Positions 16,846 through 27,285 of a DNA stretch of 40,895 bases are shown here, piece after piece. This DNA comes from RBG-16-66-20 sp049651845. Lineage in GTDB: Bacteria > Pseudomonadota > Gammaproteobacteria > Burkholderiales > SG8-39. Every line of letters starts with the position of its first letter. Positions within the stretch are counted from its first letter, which is position 1. The stretch lies in assembly GCA_049651845.1 (NCBI GenBank), contig JBASCW010000090.1, forward strand, positions 1 through 40,895, read 5' to 3'. The translations under genes were made by a program, and so were the position numbers. The notes below the pieces were generated by a model, which did not search any database, had not been told where the DNA came from, and saw only the letters and a list, made by a program, of their open reading frames with translations.

Positions 16846-17724
16846 ATGGATTCCCCCGGCTCTGCATTCAGAAAGGCAATATCGGAAGAGAAGCCGCTTC
16901 AGGTCATCGGGACGATATGCGCCTACCACGCGCTGCTCGCCAAGCGCAGCGGCTACAAGGCGATCTACCTCTCGGGCGGCGGCGTCGCCGCCGGCTCGCT
17001 GGGCGTCCCCGATCTCGGCATCTCGGGGCTGGAGGACGTGCTGATCGACGTGCGCCGCATCACCGACGTCTGCGACCTGCCGCTGCTGGTGGACGTGGAC
17101 ACGGGCTTCGGCTCGAGCGCCTTCAACGTCGCGCGCACCACGCGTTCGCTCATCAAGGCGGGCGCGGCAGCGATGCACATCGAGGACCAGGTCGGCGCCA
17201 AGCGCTGCGGCCACCGGCCGAACAAGGAGATCGTGCCCGCCGACGAGATGTGCGACCGCATCAAGGCCGCCGCGGACGCGCGCATCGACCGCTCGTTCGC
17301 GATCATGGCGCGGACCGATGCCCTTGCGAGCGAAGGCTTTGACCTTGCTTTTCAACGTATGAGGAAATACGTGGCAGCAGGCGCGGACATGGTATTTCCA
17401 GAAGCCGTCACCGAGTTGGGCATGTACGAGAAGATCGCCGCGGAAGTGAAGGTTCCGGTGCTCGCCAACATCACCGAATTCGGCAAGACGCCGCTGTTCA
17501 CCGTGGCAGAGCTGCGCTCGGCGGGCGTGGCGATCGCCCTTTACCCGCTCTCGGCTTTCCGTGCCATGAATCAAGCTGCCTTAAATATTTTCAGAACAAT
17601 AAGAAAAGATGGGACGCAACAAGACGTGGTCGCCAGCATGCAGACGCGCGACGAGCTTTACGACTACCTCAATTACCACAGCTTCGAAGAGAAGCTCGAC
17701 CGGCTCTTTGCCGAGAAGAAATAG
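16846..17724 (+). CDS. prpB: 2-methylisocitrate lyase
   Basis: Isocitrate-lyase-superfamily enzyme of 292 residues that splits 2-methylisocitrate into pyruvate and succinate. The Mg-binding DVDTGFG lies near residue 84 and the catalytic-loop motif KRCGHRPNKEIV near residue 122, as in PrpB and unlike the longer isocitrate lyase AceA. The ending LNYHSFEEKLDRLFAEKK is also typical. It starts 9 nt after mdh with only a weak ribosome site, so coupling to mdh is likely. A segment at 17578-17620 is notably AT-rich yet remains in frame. Confidence 0.96.
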   Translation: MDSPGSAFRKAISEEKPLQVIGTICAYHALLAKRSGYKAIYLSGGGVAAGSLGVPDLGISGLEDVLIDVRRITDVCDLPLLVDVDTGFGSSAFNVARTTRSLIKAGAAAMHIEDQVGAKRCGHRPNKEIVPADEMCDRIKAAADARIDRSFAIMARTDALASEGFDLAFQRMRKYVAAGADMVFPEAVTELGMYEKIAAEVKVPVLANITEFGKTPLFTVAELRSAGVAIALYPLSAFRAMNQAALNIFRTIRKDGTQQDVVASMQTRDELYDYLNYHSFEEKLDRLFAEKK

Positions 17725-17752
17725 AACATCCGGCGCAACCAGGGAACGCATC

Positions 17753-18907
17753 ATGAGCGAAACACCCGCCGTAACCCCGAAAGCCAAGAAATCCGTCGCG
17801 CTGTCCGGCGTGACGGCCGGCAACACGGCACTGTGCACGGTGGGCCGCACCGGCAACGACCTGCACTACCGCGGCTACGACATCCTCGATTTCGCCGACC
17901 AGGCCGAGTTCGAGGAGATCGCCTACCTGCTGGTGCACGAAAAGCTGCCAAACCGGGCGGAACTCGACGCGTACAAGAAAAAGCTCAGGGGATTGCGTTC
18001 CTTGCCCAAGGAACTGAAAACGGCCCTCGAGCAGCTGCCGAAGAGCGCGCACCCGATGGACGTGATGCGCACCGGCTGCTCGGTGCTGGGCACGCTGGAA
18101 CGGGAGAGTCCCTCGCACCCGGTCGGAGGCGCGCGCGACATCGCCGACCGCCTGATGGCGAGCTTCGGCTCGATGCTCCTGTATTGGTTTCATTTTGCTC
18201 ATTCAAATGAGAGAATAAACACCGAGACCGACGACGATTCCATAGGCGGGCATTACCTGCATCTGCTGCATGGCAAGGCGCCCAGCGCGGAGTGGGTGCG
18301 CGCGATGCACACCTCGTTGATCCTCTACGCCGAGCACGAGTTCAATGCCTCGACCTTCACCTGCCGCGTGATCACGGGCACGGGCTCGGACATGTACTCG
18401 GCGATCACCGGCGGCATCGGCGCGCTGCGCGGCCCCAAGCACGGCGGCGCGAACGAGGTCTCCGACGAGATCCAGAAGCGCTACAAGTCGGCCGACGAGG
18501 CCGAGGCCGACATCCGCCGGCGCATTGCCGCCAAGGAGATCGTCATCGGCTTCGGCCACCCGGTCTACACCATCGGCGACCCGCGCAACAAGGTGATCAA
18601 GGCGGTCGCCGAGCGCTTGTCGATGACCGCTGGCGACATGACGCAGTTCCAGGTCGCCGACCGCATCGAGTCGGTGATGTGGGCGGAGAAGAAGATGTTC
18701 GCCAACCTCGACTGGTTCAGCGCGGTCTCCTACAGCAAGATGGGCGTGCCGACGCTGCACTTCACGCCGCTGTTCGTGATCTCGCGCACCAGCGGCTGGG
18801 CGGCGCATGTGATCGAGCAGCGCATCGACGGCAAGATCATCCGGCCGAGCGCCAACTACACCGGCCTGGAGAACCGAACCTGGGTGCCGCTCAGGGACAG
18901 GAGCTGA
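17753..18907 (+). CDS. prpC: 2-methylcitrate synthase
   Basis: Citrate-synthase-family enzyme of 384 residues, shorter than GltA, which condenses propionyl-CoA with oxaloacetate. Landmarks are KKSVALSGVTAGNTALCTVG at the N-terminus, LHYRGYDILDFA, AEHEFNASTFTCRVI, GPKHGGANEVSDEI, IGFGHPVYTIGDPRNK and the C-terminal RPSANYTG. The start ATG at 17753 is preceded by AGGGAA at about 8 nt; the longer frame is prpB shadow. Bases 18181-18220 are about 30% GC, far below the rest of the gene, but code for a normal helix (YWFHFAHSNERIN). Confidence 0.96.
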   Translation: MSETPAVTPKAKKSVALSGVTAGNTALCTVGRTGNDLHYRGYDILDFADQAEFEEIAYLLVHEKLPNRAELDAYKKKLRGLRSLPKELKTALEQLPKSAHPMDVMRTGCSVLGTLERESPSHPVGGARDIADRLMASFGSMLLYWFHFAHSNERINTETDDDSIGGHYLHLLHGKAPSAEWVRAMHTSLILYAEHEFNASTFTCRVITGTGSDMYSAITGGIGALRGPKHGGANEVSDEIQKRYKSADEAEADIRRRIAAKEIVIGFGHPVYTIGDPRNKVIKAVAERLSMTAGDMTQFQVADRIESVMWAEKKMFANLDWFSAVSYSKMGVPTLHFTPLFVISRTSGWAAHVIEQRIDGKIIRPSANYTGLENRTWVPLRDRS

Positions 18908-18912
18908 AAGCC

Positions 18913-19140
18913 ATGCCCGTGCGCGATCTCGACTACGAGTCCGAGCACACCCGGTTCATCCGCGAGTACCTCGAGAAGCACCCCGAGGAGCTCGAATCCC
19001 AGCGCAGGGGCCGCGCGGTCTGGTGGGACCACGAGGGCGATGGCCGCACCCCGCCGCTGCCCGACCGCCACACGCCCAAGGCAGGCGGCAATGAATACCT
19101 CTTCGAACCGCTGTCAGAGACGCAAAGGAAGGCGAAATAG
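18913..19140 (+). CDS. DUF3460 family small protein
   Basis: A 75-residue soluble protein. The pattern YESEHTRFIREYLEKHPE...Q..GRAVWWD matches the DUF3460 family, short proteins known mainly from betaproteobacteria with no assigned function. It is acidic/basic mixed, has no signal peptide or membrane segment, and the first half is predicted helical. It begins 5 nt after prpC and its TAG shares a base with the prpD GTG start. Translation of prpC, this gene and prpD is therefore likely coupled. The location suggests an accessory or regulatory partner of the methylcitrate enzymes, which is inference only. Confidence 0.85.
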   Translation: MPVRDLDYESEHTRFIREYLEKHPEELESQRRGRAVWWDHEGDGRTPPLPDRHTPKAGGNEYLFEPLSETQRKAK

Positions 19141-20576
19141 TGTCGTCGCACATCTCGAACGTCCGGCCGAAGCCGGACAAGGTCCTGGAACTGATCGCCT
19201 CGTACGCCAAGGATTTCCAGATCAAGAGCGAAAACGCGTACCAAACCGCGCGCTACTGCCTGATGGACACGCTGGGCTGCGGCTTCGAGGCGCTCGAATA
19301 CCCGGCCTGCACCAAGCTGCTGGGCCCGCTCGTCAAGGGCACCGTGGTGCCGAACGGCGCCAAGGTGCCCGGCACGCAGTTCCAGCTCGACCCCGTGCAG
19401 GCCGCGTTCAACATCGGTGCCATGATCCGCTGGCTCGACTTCAACGACACCTGGCTCGCCGCCGAATGGGGTCACCCGTCGGACAACCTGGGCGGCATTC
19501 TGGCCGTTGCGGATTTCTTGAGTAGAAACGGCAAGCCCCTGGTGGTTCGCGATATTCTGACCGCCATGATCAAGGCGCACGAAATCCAGGGCGTGCTGGC
19601 GCTGGAGAACAGCTTCAACCGCGTCGGACTCGACCACGTGGTGCTGGTGAAGGTAGCGTCCACCGCGGTTGTCTCGTCTCTTCTGAATCTGACCAAGGAG
19701 GAAACCATCAACGCGGTCTCGCAGGCCTGGGTGGACGGGCAGAGCCTGCGCACCTACCGCCATGCGCCCAACACCGGCTCGCGCAAGAGCTGGGCGGCAG
19801 GCGACGCCACCGCGCGCGCGGTGCGCCTGGCGCTCATCTCGCAGACCGGCGAGATGGGCTATCCCTCGGTGCTCACCGCCAAGGGCTGGGGCTTCTACGA
19901 CGTGCTGTTCAAGGGCAAGCCGTTCAAGTTCCAGCGCCCGTTCGGCAGCTACGTGATGGAGAACGTGCTGTTCAAGATCTCCTTCCCCGCCGAGTTCCAC
20001 TCGCAGACCGCGGTCGAGTGCGCGATGACCCTGCATGACGAGATCAAGCGTTCCGGAAGGAAAATCGAGGACATCAAGAGAATCCGGATCAGGACCCACG
20101 AGGCGGCGATCCGCATCATCGACAAGAAGGGACCGCTCAACAACCCGGCCGACCGCGACCATTGCATCCAGTACATGATCGCCGTGCCTCTGATCTTCGG
20201 CCGGCTGACCGCCAGCGACTACGAGGACAGCGTCGCGAGGGATCCGCGCATCGACGCGCTGCGAGCGAAGATGGTCTGCGTCGAGGACAGGCAGTTCACG
20301 CGCGACTACCACGCCCCGGACAAGCGCTCGATCGCCAACGCGCTCACGGTCGGGTTCAGGGACGGCACGACGCTCAAGGAAGTGGTCTGCGAGTACCCGA
20401 TCGGCCACAAGCGCCGGCGCAAGGAAGGCATGCCGGTGCTGGTCGAGAAGTTCAAGACCAACCTCGCGCGCCGCTTCCCGGGGAAACAATCGCAGGCGAT
20501 CCTGAATCTGTTCCTGGATGAAGGACGACTTCAGAATACTCCCGTTCACGAGTTCGTCGACCTGATGGTGATCTGA
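19140..20576 (+). CDS. prpD: 2-methylcitrate dehydratase
   Basis: MmgE/PrpD-family dehydratase of 478 residues that removes water from 2-methylcitrate to give 2-methyl-cis-aconitate. Family segments are YCLMDTLGCGFEALEYPAC near residue 38, FNIGAMIRWLDFNDTWLAAEWGHPSDNLGG near residues 89-118, and AWVDGQSLRTYRHAPNTGSRKSWAAGDA. The start is GTG at 19140 in a TAGTG junction with the DUF3460 gene. With PrpD present, the AcnD/PrpF route is not needed; AcnA downstream can hydrate the product. Confidence 0.95.
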   Translation: MSSHISNVRPKPDKVLELIASYAKDFQIKSENAYQTARYCLMDTLGCGFEALEYPACTKLLGPLVKGTVVPNGAKVPGTQFQLDPVQAAFNIGAMIRWLDFNDTWLAAEWGHPSDNLGGILAVADFLSRNGKPLVVRDILTAMIKAHEIQGVLALENSFNRVGLDHVVLVKVASTAVVSSLLNLTKEETINAVSQAWVDGQSLRTYRHAPNTGSRKSWAAGDATARAVRLALISQTGEMGYPSVLTAKGWGFYDVLFKGKPFKFQRPFGSYVMENVLFKISFPAEFHSQTAVECAMTLHDEIKRSGRKIEDIKRIRIRTHEAAIRIIDKKGPLNNPADRDHCIQYMIAVPLIFGRLTASDYEDSVARDPRIDALRAKMVCVEDRQFTRDYHAPDKRSIANALTVGFRDGTTLKEVVCEYPIGHKRRRKEGMPVLVEKFKTNLARRFPGKQSQAILNLFLDEGRLQNTPVHEFVDLMVI

Positions 20577-20586
20577 GGAGAACGAC

Positions 20587-20793
20587 GTGCGCGCCGACCT
20601 GCAACGACGCATCGCCGAGCTTTCGGAGGAAATCCGCCACTATCCGACGCCGATCGCGCGCTGCGACGAGCAGCTCGCTGCGCTCATTGAGGAAAGGGCG
20701 CTCTTGCTTTCACAATTGAAGTCTTCCTGGGTCAAGAGCAAACCCTGTTCCCCGCTTGCGCTCTGGACCAACGACGGAGGCGCGCCCGCTTGA
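20587..20793 (+). CDS. Small coiled-coil protein
   Basis: A 68-residue protein of unrecognised family. Residues 2-48 (RADLQRRIAELSEEI..., CDEQLAALIEERALLLSQLK) form a probable amphipathic coiled coil. The C-terminus is Ser/Pro-rich. The GTG start at 20587 has GAGGAGA 3-4 nt upstream, and the stop overlaps the next gene's TTG start (TTGA), both signs of a real translated gene. It lies between prpD and the thioredoxin-like gene in the methylcitrate operon. No function can be assigned; a structural adaptor is possible. Confidence 0.65.
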   Translation: MRADLQRRIAELSEEIRHYPTPIARCDEQLAALIEERALLLSQLKSSWVKSKPCSPLALWTNDGGAPA

Positions 20794-21317
20794 CGCGCCG
20801 GCTCGCCCTGCTGGCGGCACTGCTGCTCGCCTGCGTGCTGGCGCCGGCGCGTGCCGCCGAGGGCTGGGAGAAGTTCTTCGAACTCTCCTTCGGCGACCTG
20901 CGCGCCGAGGCGGCCGACGCGAAGCAGGACGGCAAGCGCGGGCTGCTGCTCATGTACCACTTCGACGACTGCCCGTATTGTCAGCGCATGAAGCAAGAAG
21001 TCCTGCAGCGGCCGGAGGTGCAGGCGTACTTCCGCAAGGCCTTCCGCGCCATCGCCATCGACACGCGCGGCGCGCAGGCGATCACCGGCTTCGACGGCCG
21101 GACGCTGCCGGAGAACCAGCATGCGCGCGCCGCCGGGGTGCGCGGCACGCCCACGTTCCAGTTCCACGACCTCGACGGCAAGCTGCTGTTCACGCACGGC
21201 AGGGCCATCTACGACCCGGCGGAATTCATGCTGCTCGGCGACTACGTCGCCAGCGGCGCCTACCGCACAACCAGCTTCGCGGTCTATCGGCAGGCGAAGC
21301 ACAAACGAGGAAGTTGA
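20790..21317 (+). CDS. Exported thioredoxin-fold protein, CPYC
   Basis: A 175-residue protein with an N-terminal Sec signal peptide (RRLALLAALLLACVLAPARA, cleavage near residue 22). A thioredoxin-like domain carries the redox pair C61/C64 in DDCPYCQRMK and a cis-proline in GVRGTPTFQF. It resembles SoxW/DUF255-type periplasmic thioredoxins that reduce specific partners. The start is a TTG at 20790 overlapping the previous stop by 4 nt; downstream ATG codons would lose the signal peptide. It ends 2 nt before the acnA ATG. Why a periplasmic redox protein sits between prpD and acnA is unclear. Confidence 0.85.
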   Translation: MTRRLALLAALLLACVLAPARAAEGWEKFFELSFGDLRAEAADAKQDGKRGLLLMYHFDDCPYCQRMKQEVLQRPEVQAYFRKAFRAIAIDTRGAQAITGFDGRTLPENQHARAAGVRGTPTFQFHDLDGKLLFTHGRAIYDPAEFMLLGDYVASGAYRTTSFAVYRQAKHKRGS

Positions 21318-21319
21318 CC

Positions 21320-24007
<2,688 letters not shown>

Positions 24008-24015
24008 CGCCGCCA

Positions 24016-24606
24016 GTGGCCCGGTTTCTCGGGTTATTGGTCTTTCTCGGGTGGGTTCTTGCTGCAAGGGCGGCGGAACCCCTCGCCACCCAGCCGCTCG
24101 TCGACGAACTGCGCAAAGGCGGGTACGTCCTCTACCTGCGTCACACCTCTACGGATTTCGGCCGGAATGACGCGAACATGCGATCGCTCGAGGACTGCGC
24201 CAACCAGCGTCCGCTCACCGACAAGGGCCGCGACGAGGCGCGCGCCGTCGCCGCGCACCTCAAGCGCCTCGGCATTCCCGTGGACAAGGTCTACGCGAGC
24301 CCGTTCTGCCGCACCGTGGAGACCGCGATGCTCGCGTTCGGCAAGGCGGAGAAGTCGCCCGCCGTGCGCGGCGGGCCGGTGCAGTCGGACGACCCGAAGC
24401 GCTATGACGGTCTGAGGAAGCTGCTCTCGACGCCGCCCGCGCCGGGTCGGAACAACGCGATCTCCAGCCACGGCAACCCGTTCCACGCGATATTCGGCCC
24501 GCCCTACCTCGCCGAGGGCGAGATCGCGGCGGTGCGGCCAAGCGGCGATGCGGGATTCGAGATCGCCGGCCGGATCCGGCTCGACGACTGGGCGCAGCTG
24601 CGCTAG
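24016..24606 (+). CDS. Exported histidine phosphatase family protein
   Basis: A 196-residue protein with an N-terminal signal peptide (to about A20, LAARAAEP) and a histidine-phosphatase fold. The phospho-acceptor is H43 in LYLRHTSTD. Other conserved elements are RPLTDKGRDEA, YASPFCRTVETA and the second catalytic His in SSHGNPFHAIFG. It starts at GTG 24016, 8 nt after acnA, with no strong ribosome site, and ends 1 nt from the convergent DCC gene. It is the last gene of the rightward operon. The substrate is unknown; a periplasmic phosphatase role is inferred. Confidence 0.85.
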   Translation: MARFLGLLVFLGWVLAARAAEPLATQPLVDELRKGGYVLYLRHTSTDFGRNDANMRSLEDCANQRPLTDKGRDEARAVAAHLKRLGIPVDKVYASPFCRTVETAMLAFGKAEKSPAVRGGPVQSDDPKRYDGLRKLLSTPPAPGRNNAISSHGNPFHAIFGPPYLAEGEIAAVRPSGDAGFEIAGRIRLDDWAQLR

Positions 24607-24607
24607 C

Positions 24608-25045
24608 TCAGATCGTCCGGTGCCGGTGCGCGACCGCGCGCAGCAGCGCGCCGACGACACGGTGCAGCCCCAGGCGCGACAGCGCCTGGCGGTGGCGCGC
24701 CATGACCGGGTAGATTCGGTCGAGCAGCGGCCGCAGGCGGCGATCGCCCCAGAAGCGCGCGGGGCCTTCCAGCCCGGCGGAGGCGTAGACCGCCTCGAAG
24801 GCGTCGAGGCCCTTGAGCCAGCGGCCCTCCGGGTCGCGCGCGTGTAGCCTGGTCATCATCGCCTCGCGCGTCACACCCTCCTGCGCCGCGGCGCTGTCGT
24901 CAAAGCCCGGCGCCGAGCAGTCGACCAGCTTCAGGCGACCGCGCCAGTCCAGATCCTCGATGACGTGCATCTCCGTGGCGCACATCGAGCAGGACTTGTC
25001 GTAGTACACCGTCAGCGGGACGCAGAACTTGGTGGTGGTGTTCAT
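24608..25045 (-). CDS. DCC-family thiol-disulfide protein (DUF393)
   Basis: A 145-residue protein of the DUF393 / thiol-disulfide oxidoreductase DCC family, named for the motif Dx2Cx2C seen here as D16-K-S-C19-S-M-C22. The central segment DPEGRWLKGLDAFEAVYASAG and the C-terminal hydrophobic helix region are typical. The physiological role of this family is not established. It begins one base after the upstream regulator ends, so the two are translated from one message. Confidence 0.88.
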   Translation of the reverse strand: MNTTTKFCVPLTVYYDKSCSMCATEMHVIEDLDWRGRLKLVDCSAPGFDDSAAAQEGVTREAMMTRLHARDPEGRWLKGLDAFEAVYASAGLEGPARFWGDRRLRPLLDRIYPVMARHRQALSRLGLHRVVGALLRAVAHRHRTI

Positions 25046-25046
25046 C

Positions 25047-25574
25047 TCAGGCGGCCTTGAGCAGAGATTGCATCTTTGCCCCGAGTTTGACCAGCCTTTT
25101 GAGCACCGAGTTCTCCATGCCGAGCACCTGCTCGGTCCAGGTCGAGAGAGCCTGCATCAGCGTGAGGGTCTCGCGCAGGCGCTTCTGCACGCCGGCGTCC
25201 TCCTTCGCGAACGCCGGCGCGTCCACACAGTCCTGCAGGAACGCCAGCGTCGGGTCGAACTCGCGCTCCTTGCGCTCGCGCGCGATGACCTTGAGCAGGT
25301 CCCAGGGGTCCTGCAGCGTCTCGTAGTGGTCGCGCCGGTCGCCCAGGAGATGGACCACCTTCACCAGGTCCCAGTTCTGCAGCTCGCGCAGCGAGGTGCT
25401 CACGTTGGAGCGCGCCACCTGCAGCCGCGCGGCGATGTCCTCGGCGTTCAGCGGCCGCCCCGAGAGGTACAGCAGCGCGTGGATCTGCGCCACCGTGCGG
25501 TTTACGCCCCAGCGCGCGGCCATCTCGCCCCAGTGCAGGACGAAGCGCTCGGTGATGCCGGATTCGGGGGCCAT
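25047..25574 (-). CDS. GbsR/MarR-like transcriptional regulator
   Basis: A 175-residue DNA-binding protein. Residues about 26-85 (TVAQIHALLYLSGRPLNAEDIAARLQVARSNVSTSLRELQNWDLV..., then GDRRDHYE) form a winged helix of the GbsR/MarR type. The C-terminal half is a long helical dimerisation and sensing part. I chose the ATG at 25574; an upstream frame exists but crosses the promoter. No strong ribosome site is visible. It is divergent from the epimerase-like gene across a perfect palindrome that overlaps both promoters, so autoregulation and control of the neighbour is the natural inference. The ligand is unknown. Confidence 0.88.
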   Translation of the reverse strand: MAPESGITERFVLHWGEMAARWGVNRTVAQIHALLYLSGRPLNAEDIAARLQVARSNVSTSLRELQNWDLVKVVHLLGDRRDHYETLQDPWDLLKVIARERKEREFDPTLAFLQDCVDAPAFAKEDAGVQKRLRETLTLMQALSTWTEQVLGMENSVLKRLVKLGAKMQSLLKAA

Positions 25575-25603
25575 GGCGCGTGCGGGCGGATGCGGGGCTG
25601 GAC

Positions 25604-25640
25604 TTGACAGCAGGATAGTCCTGCCATAAAGTTCTGTCAA
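25604..25640. promoter_or_regulatory. Overlapping divergent promoters with a palindromic operator
   Basis: On the plus strand TTGACA (25604-25609) and TAAAGT (25627-25632) are spaced by 17 bp. On the minus strand TTGACA (25640-25635) and TATCCT (25617-25612) are also spaced by 17 bp. The two promoters therefore occupy the same 37 bp. A perfect 15-bp inverted repeat, GCAGGATAGTCCTGC (25610-25624), lies inside, covering both spacers and the minus-strand -10. It is the obvious operator for the adjacent GbsR/MarR-like regulator. Confidence 0.78.
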
Positions 25641-25667
25641 CACAGAAATAGCAGAAAGGACTGCCCA

Positions 25668-26594
25668 ATGAAAGTCCTCGTCCTCGGCGGCACCGGCTTC
25701 GTCGGCCGCCATGCCGCCTCCACGTTGCGCGCGCGCGGACATACAGTACTGATCGGCACCCGCCACCCGAAGCGCGCGCTCGCCAGGTTGCCCGCCGACT
25801 TGCACGGCTGCGAGCTGCGCGAGACCCATTTCGAGTCCCTGACCACCCGCTATATCTGGCAGCCGCTGCTCGAGGACGCCGACGCCGTGGTCAACGCGGT
25901 CGGCATCCTGCGCGAGCGCGGCAGCGAGACCTACGACCGCGTGCACAACATGGCGTCCGCCGCCCTCGGCGAAGCCTGCGCGCGGCTGCGGGTCCGCCTG
26001 GTTCACGTCTCCGCCCTCGGGTTACGGCCCGAGGCGCGGAGCCGCTTTCTGCGCTCCAAGCTGATCGCGGAAAGGAAGATCATGGCGAGCGGCGCCGACT
26101 ACAGCATCGTGCGCCCCGCCCTGCTCGACGGCGAAGGCGGCTTCGGCGCGGGCTGGCTGAGACGCGTCGCGCGCTTGCCCGTTCATTTGTATCCGGCCGA
26201 CGCGAAGGGCCGCCTCGCGCCGCTGGACGTGCGCGATCTGGGCGAGGCGCTCGCCGTGCTCTGCGAGCGCGGCGGCGAAGGCCGGCGCGAAGTGGAGCTG
26301 GGCGGCAGCACCAAGCGCACCATGGCCGAATACCTCGCGGCGCTGCGCGCCGTGCATGGCGAGCGGCGCGCGCTGCGCCTGCCGGTGCCGGCGCCGATCG
26401 CGCGCCTGGGCAGCCACCTGTGCGACCTGCTGCACTTCTCGCCGTTCTCCTACGGCCACCTGGAGCTGATGCGGCGCGACAACCTGCCGCGCCTGAACAT
26501 GCTGAGCGCGCTGATCGGCAGGGCGCCGGCGCCCGTCGGCCGCGAGCCGGCGGCCGGACCGCGAGCCTACCCGCGCGGCGCGAAGACCGCCTAG
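25668..26594 (+). CDS. NDUFA9-like NAD(P)-binding protein
   Basis: An atypical/extended short-chain dehydrogenase-fold protein of 308 residues. The Rossmann motif GGTGFVGRH is at residues 7-15. Sequence features such as DAVVNAVGILRERG, VHVSALGL and SKLIAERKI match the complex I NDUFA9-like family of NAD(P)-binding epimerase homologues. Its bacterial role is not firmly known; quinone or NAD(P)H-linked functions are proposed for relatives. AAAGGA lies 7 nt before the ATG. It is divergent from the regulator and its stop overlaps that of msrA tail-to-tail. Confidence 0.88.
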   Translation: MKVLVLGGTGFVGRHAASTLRARGHTVLIGTRHPKRALARLPADLHGCELRETHFESLTTRYIWQPLLEDADAVVNAVGILRERGSETYDRVHNMASAALGEACARLRVRLVHVSALGLRPEARSRFLRSKLIAERKIMASGADYSIVRPALLDGEGGFGAGWLRRVARLPVHLYPADAKGRLAPLDVRDLGEALAVLCERGGEGRREVELGGSTKRTMAEYLAALRAVHGERRALRLPVPAPIARLGSHLCDLLHFSPFSYGHLELMRRDNLPRLNMLSALIGRAPAPVGREPAAGPRAYPRGAKTA

Positions 26595-27247
26595 GCGCTC
26601 GCCGCCACGCCGACCGGGCAGCTCACGCCGGTGCCGCCCAGGCCGCAGTAGCCGTCCGGGTTCTTGCCGAGGTACTGCTGGTGGTAGTCCTCGGCGTAAT
26701 AGAACTCGGGAGCCGCGCGGATTTCCGTCGTGATCGGCGGAAAGCCTTTCTTCTTGAGCTCCTTCTCGAACAGGTCCTTCGATTTCCTCGCCGTTGCAAG
26801 CTGGACATCATCGAAAGCAAAAACCGCAGACCTGTATTGCGTGCCACTGTCGTTGCCCTGGCGCATGCCCTGCGTCGGGTCGTGGCCTTCCCAAAACGCC
26901 TTGAGCAGCTGCTCGTAGCTCGCCTTCTTCGGGTCGAACACCACCAGCACCGCCTCGGTGTGGTTGGTGAAGCCGGAGCAGACTTCCTCGTAGGTCGGGT
27001 TCTTCGTCTCGCCGCCGGCGTAGCCGACCGCGGTGCTGTACACGCCGGGAATGTTCCAGAACAGCTTCTCCGCGCCCCAGAAGCAGCCCAGACCGAACAC
27101 CGCCTGCTCCATGCCGGCGGGAAACGGCGGCACGATGCGGTGGCCGTTGACGAAGTGCGTCTCGGGCACCGGCATCTTCTGCGCGCGTCCCGGAATCGTA
27201 GAGCCAGCGGGCAGCAGCGATTTCATCTTCTTCATGAAGGCGAACAT
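26591..27247 (-). CDS. msrA: Peptide-methionine (S)-S-oxide reductase
   Basis: MsrA of 218 residues, which reduces methionine-S-sulfoxide in proteins and free methionine. The catalytic cysteine is C55 in GLGCFWGAEKLFW. The conserved GYAGG, HTEAV and FWEGHDPTQGMRQGNDSGTQYRSA segments are present, and resolving cysteines lie in GYCGLGGTGVSC near the C-terminus. Length resembles the E. coli type. The start could be the ATG at 27247 or the in-frame ATG at 27235. Its stop codon overlaps that of the convergent epimerase-like gene by three bases. Confidence 0.95.
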   Translation of the reverse strand: MFAFMKKMKSLLPAGSTIPGRAQKMPVPETHFVNGHRIVPPFPAGMEQAVFGLGCFWGAEKLFWNIPGVYSTAVGYAGGETKNPTYEEVCSGFTNHTEAVLVVFDPKKASYEQLLKAFWEGHDPTQGMRQGNDSGTQYRSAVFAFDDVQLATARKSKDLFEKELKKKGFPPITTEIRAAPEFYYAEDYHQQYLGKNPDGYCGLGGTGVSCPVGVAASA

Positions 27248-27285
27248 GGCGAAGGCTCCGGGTGGTCGAACGCTAGAATAGCACC

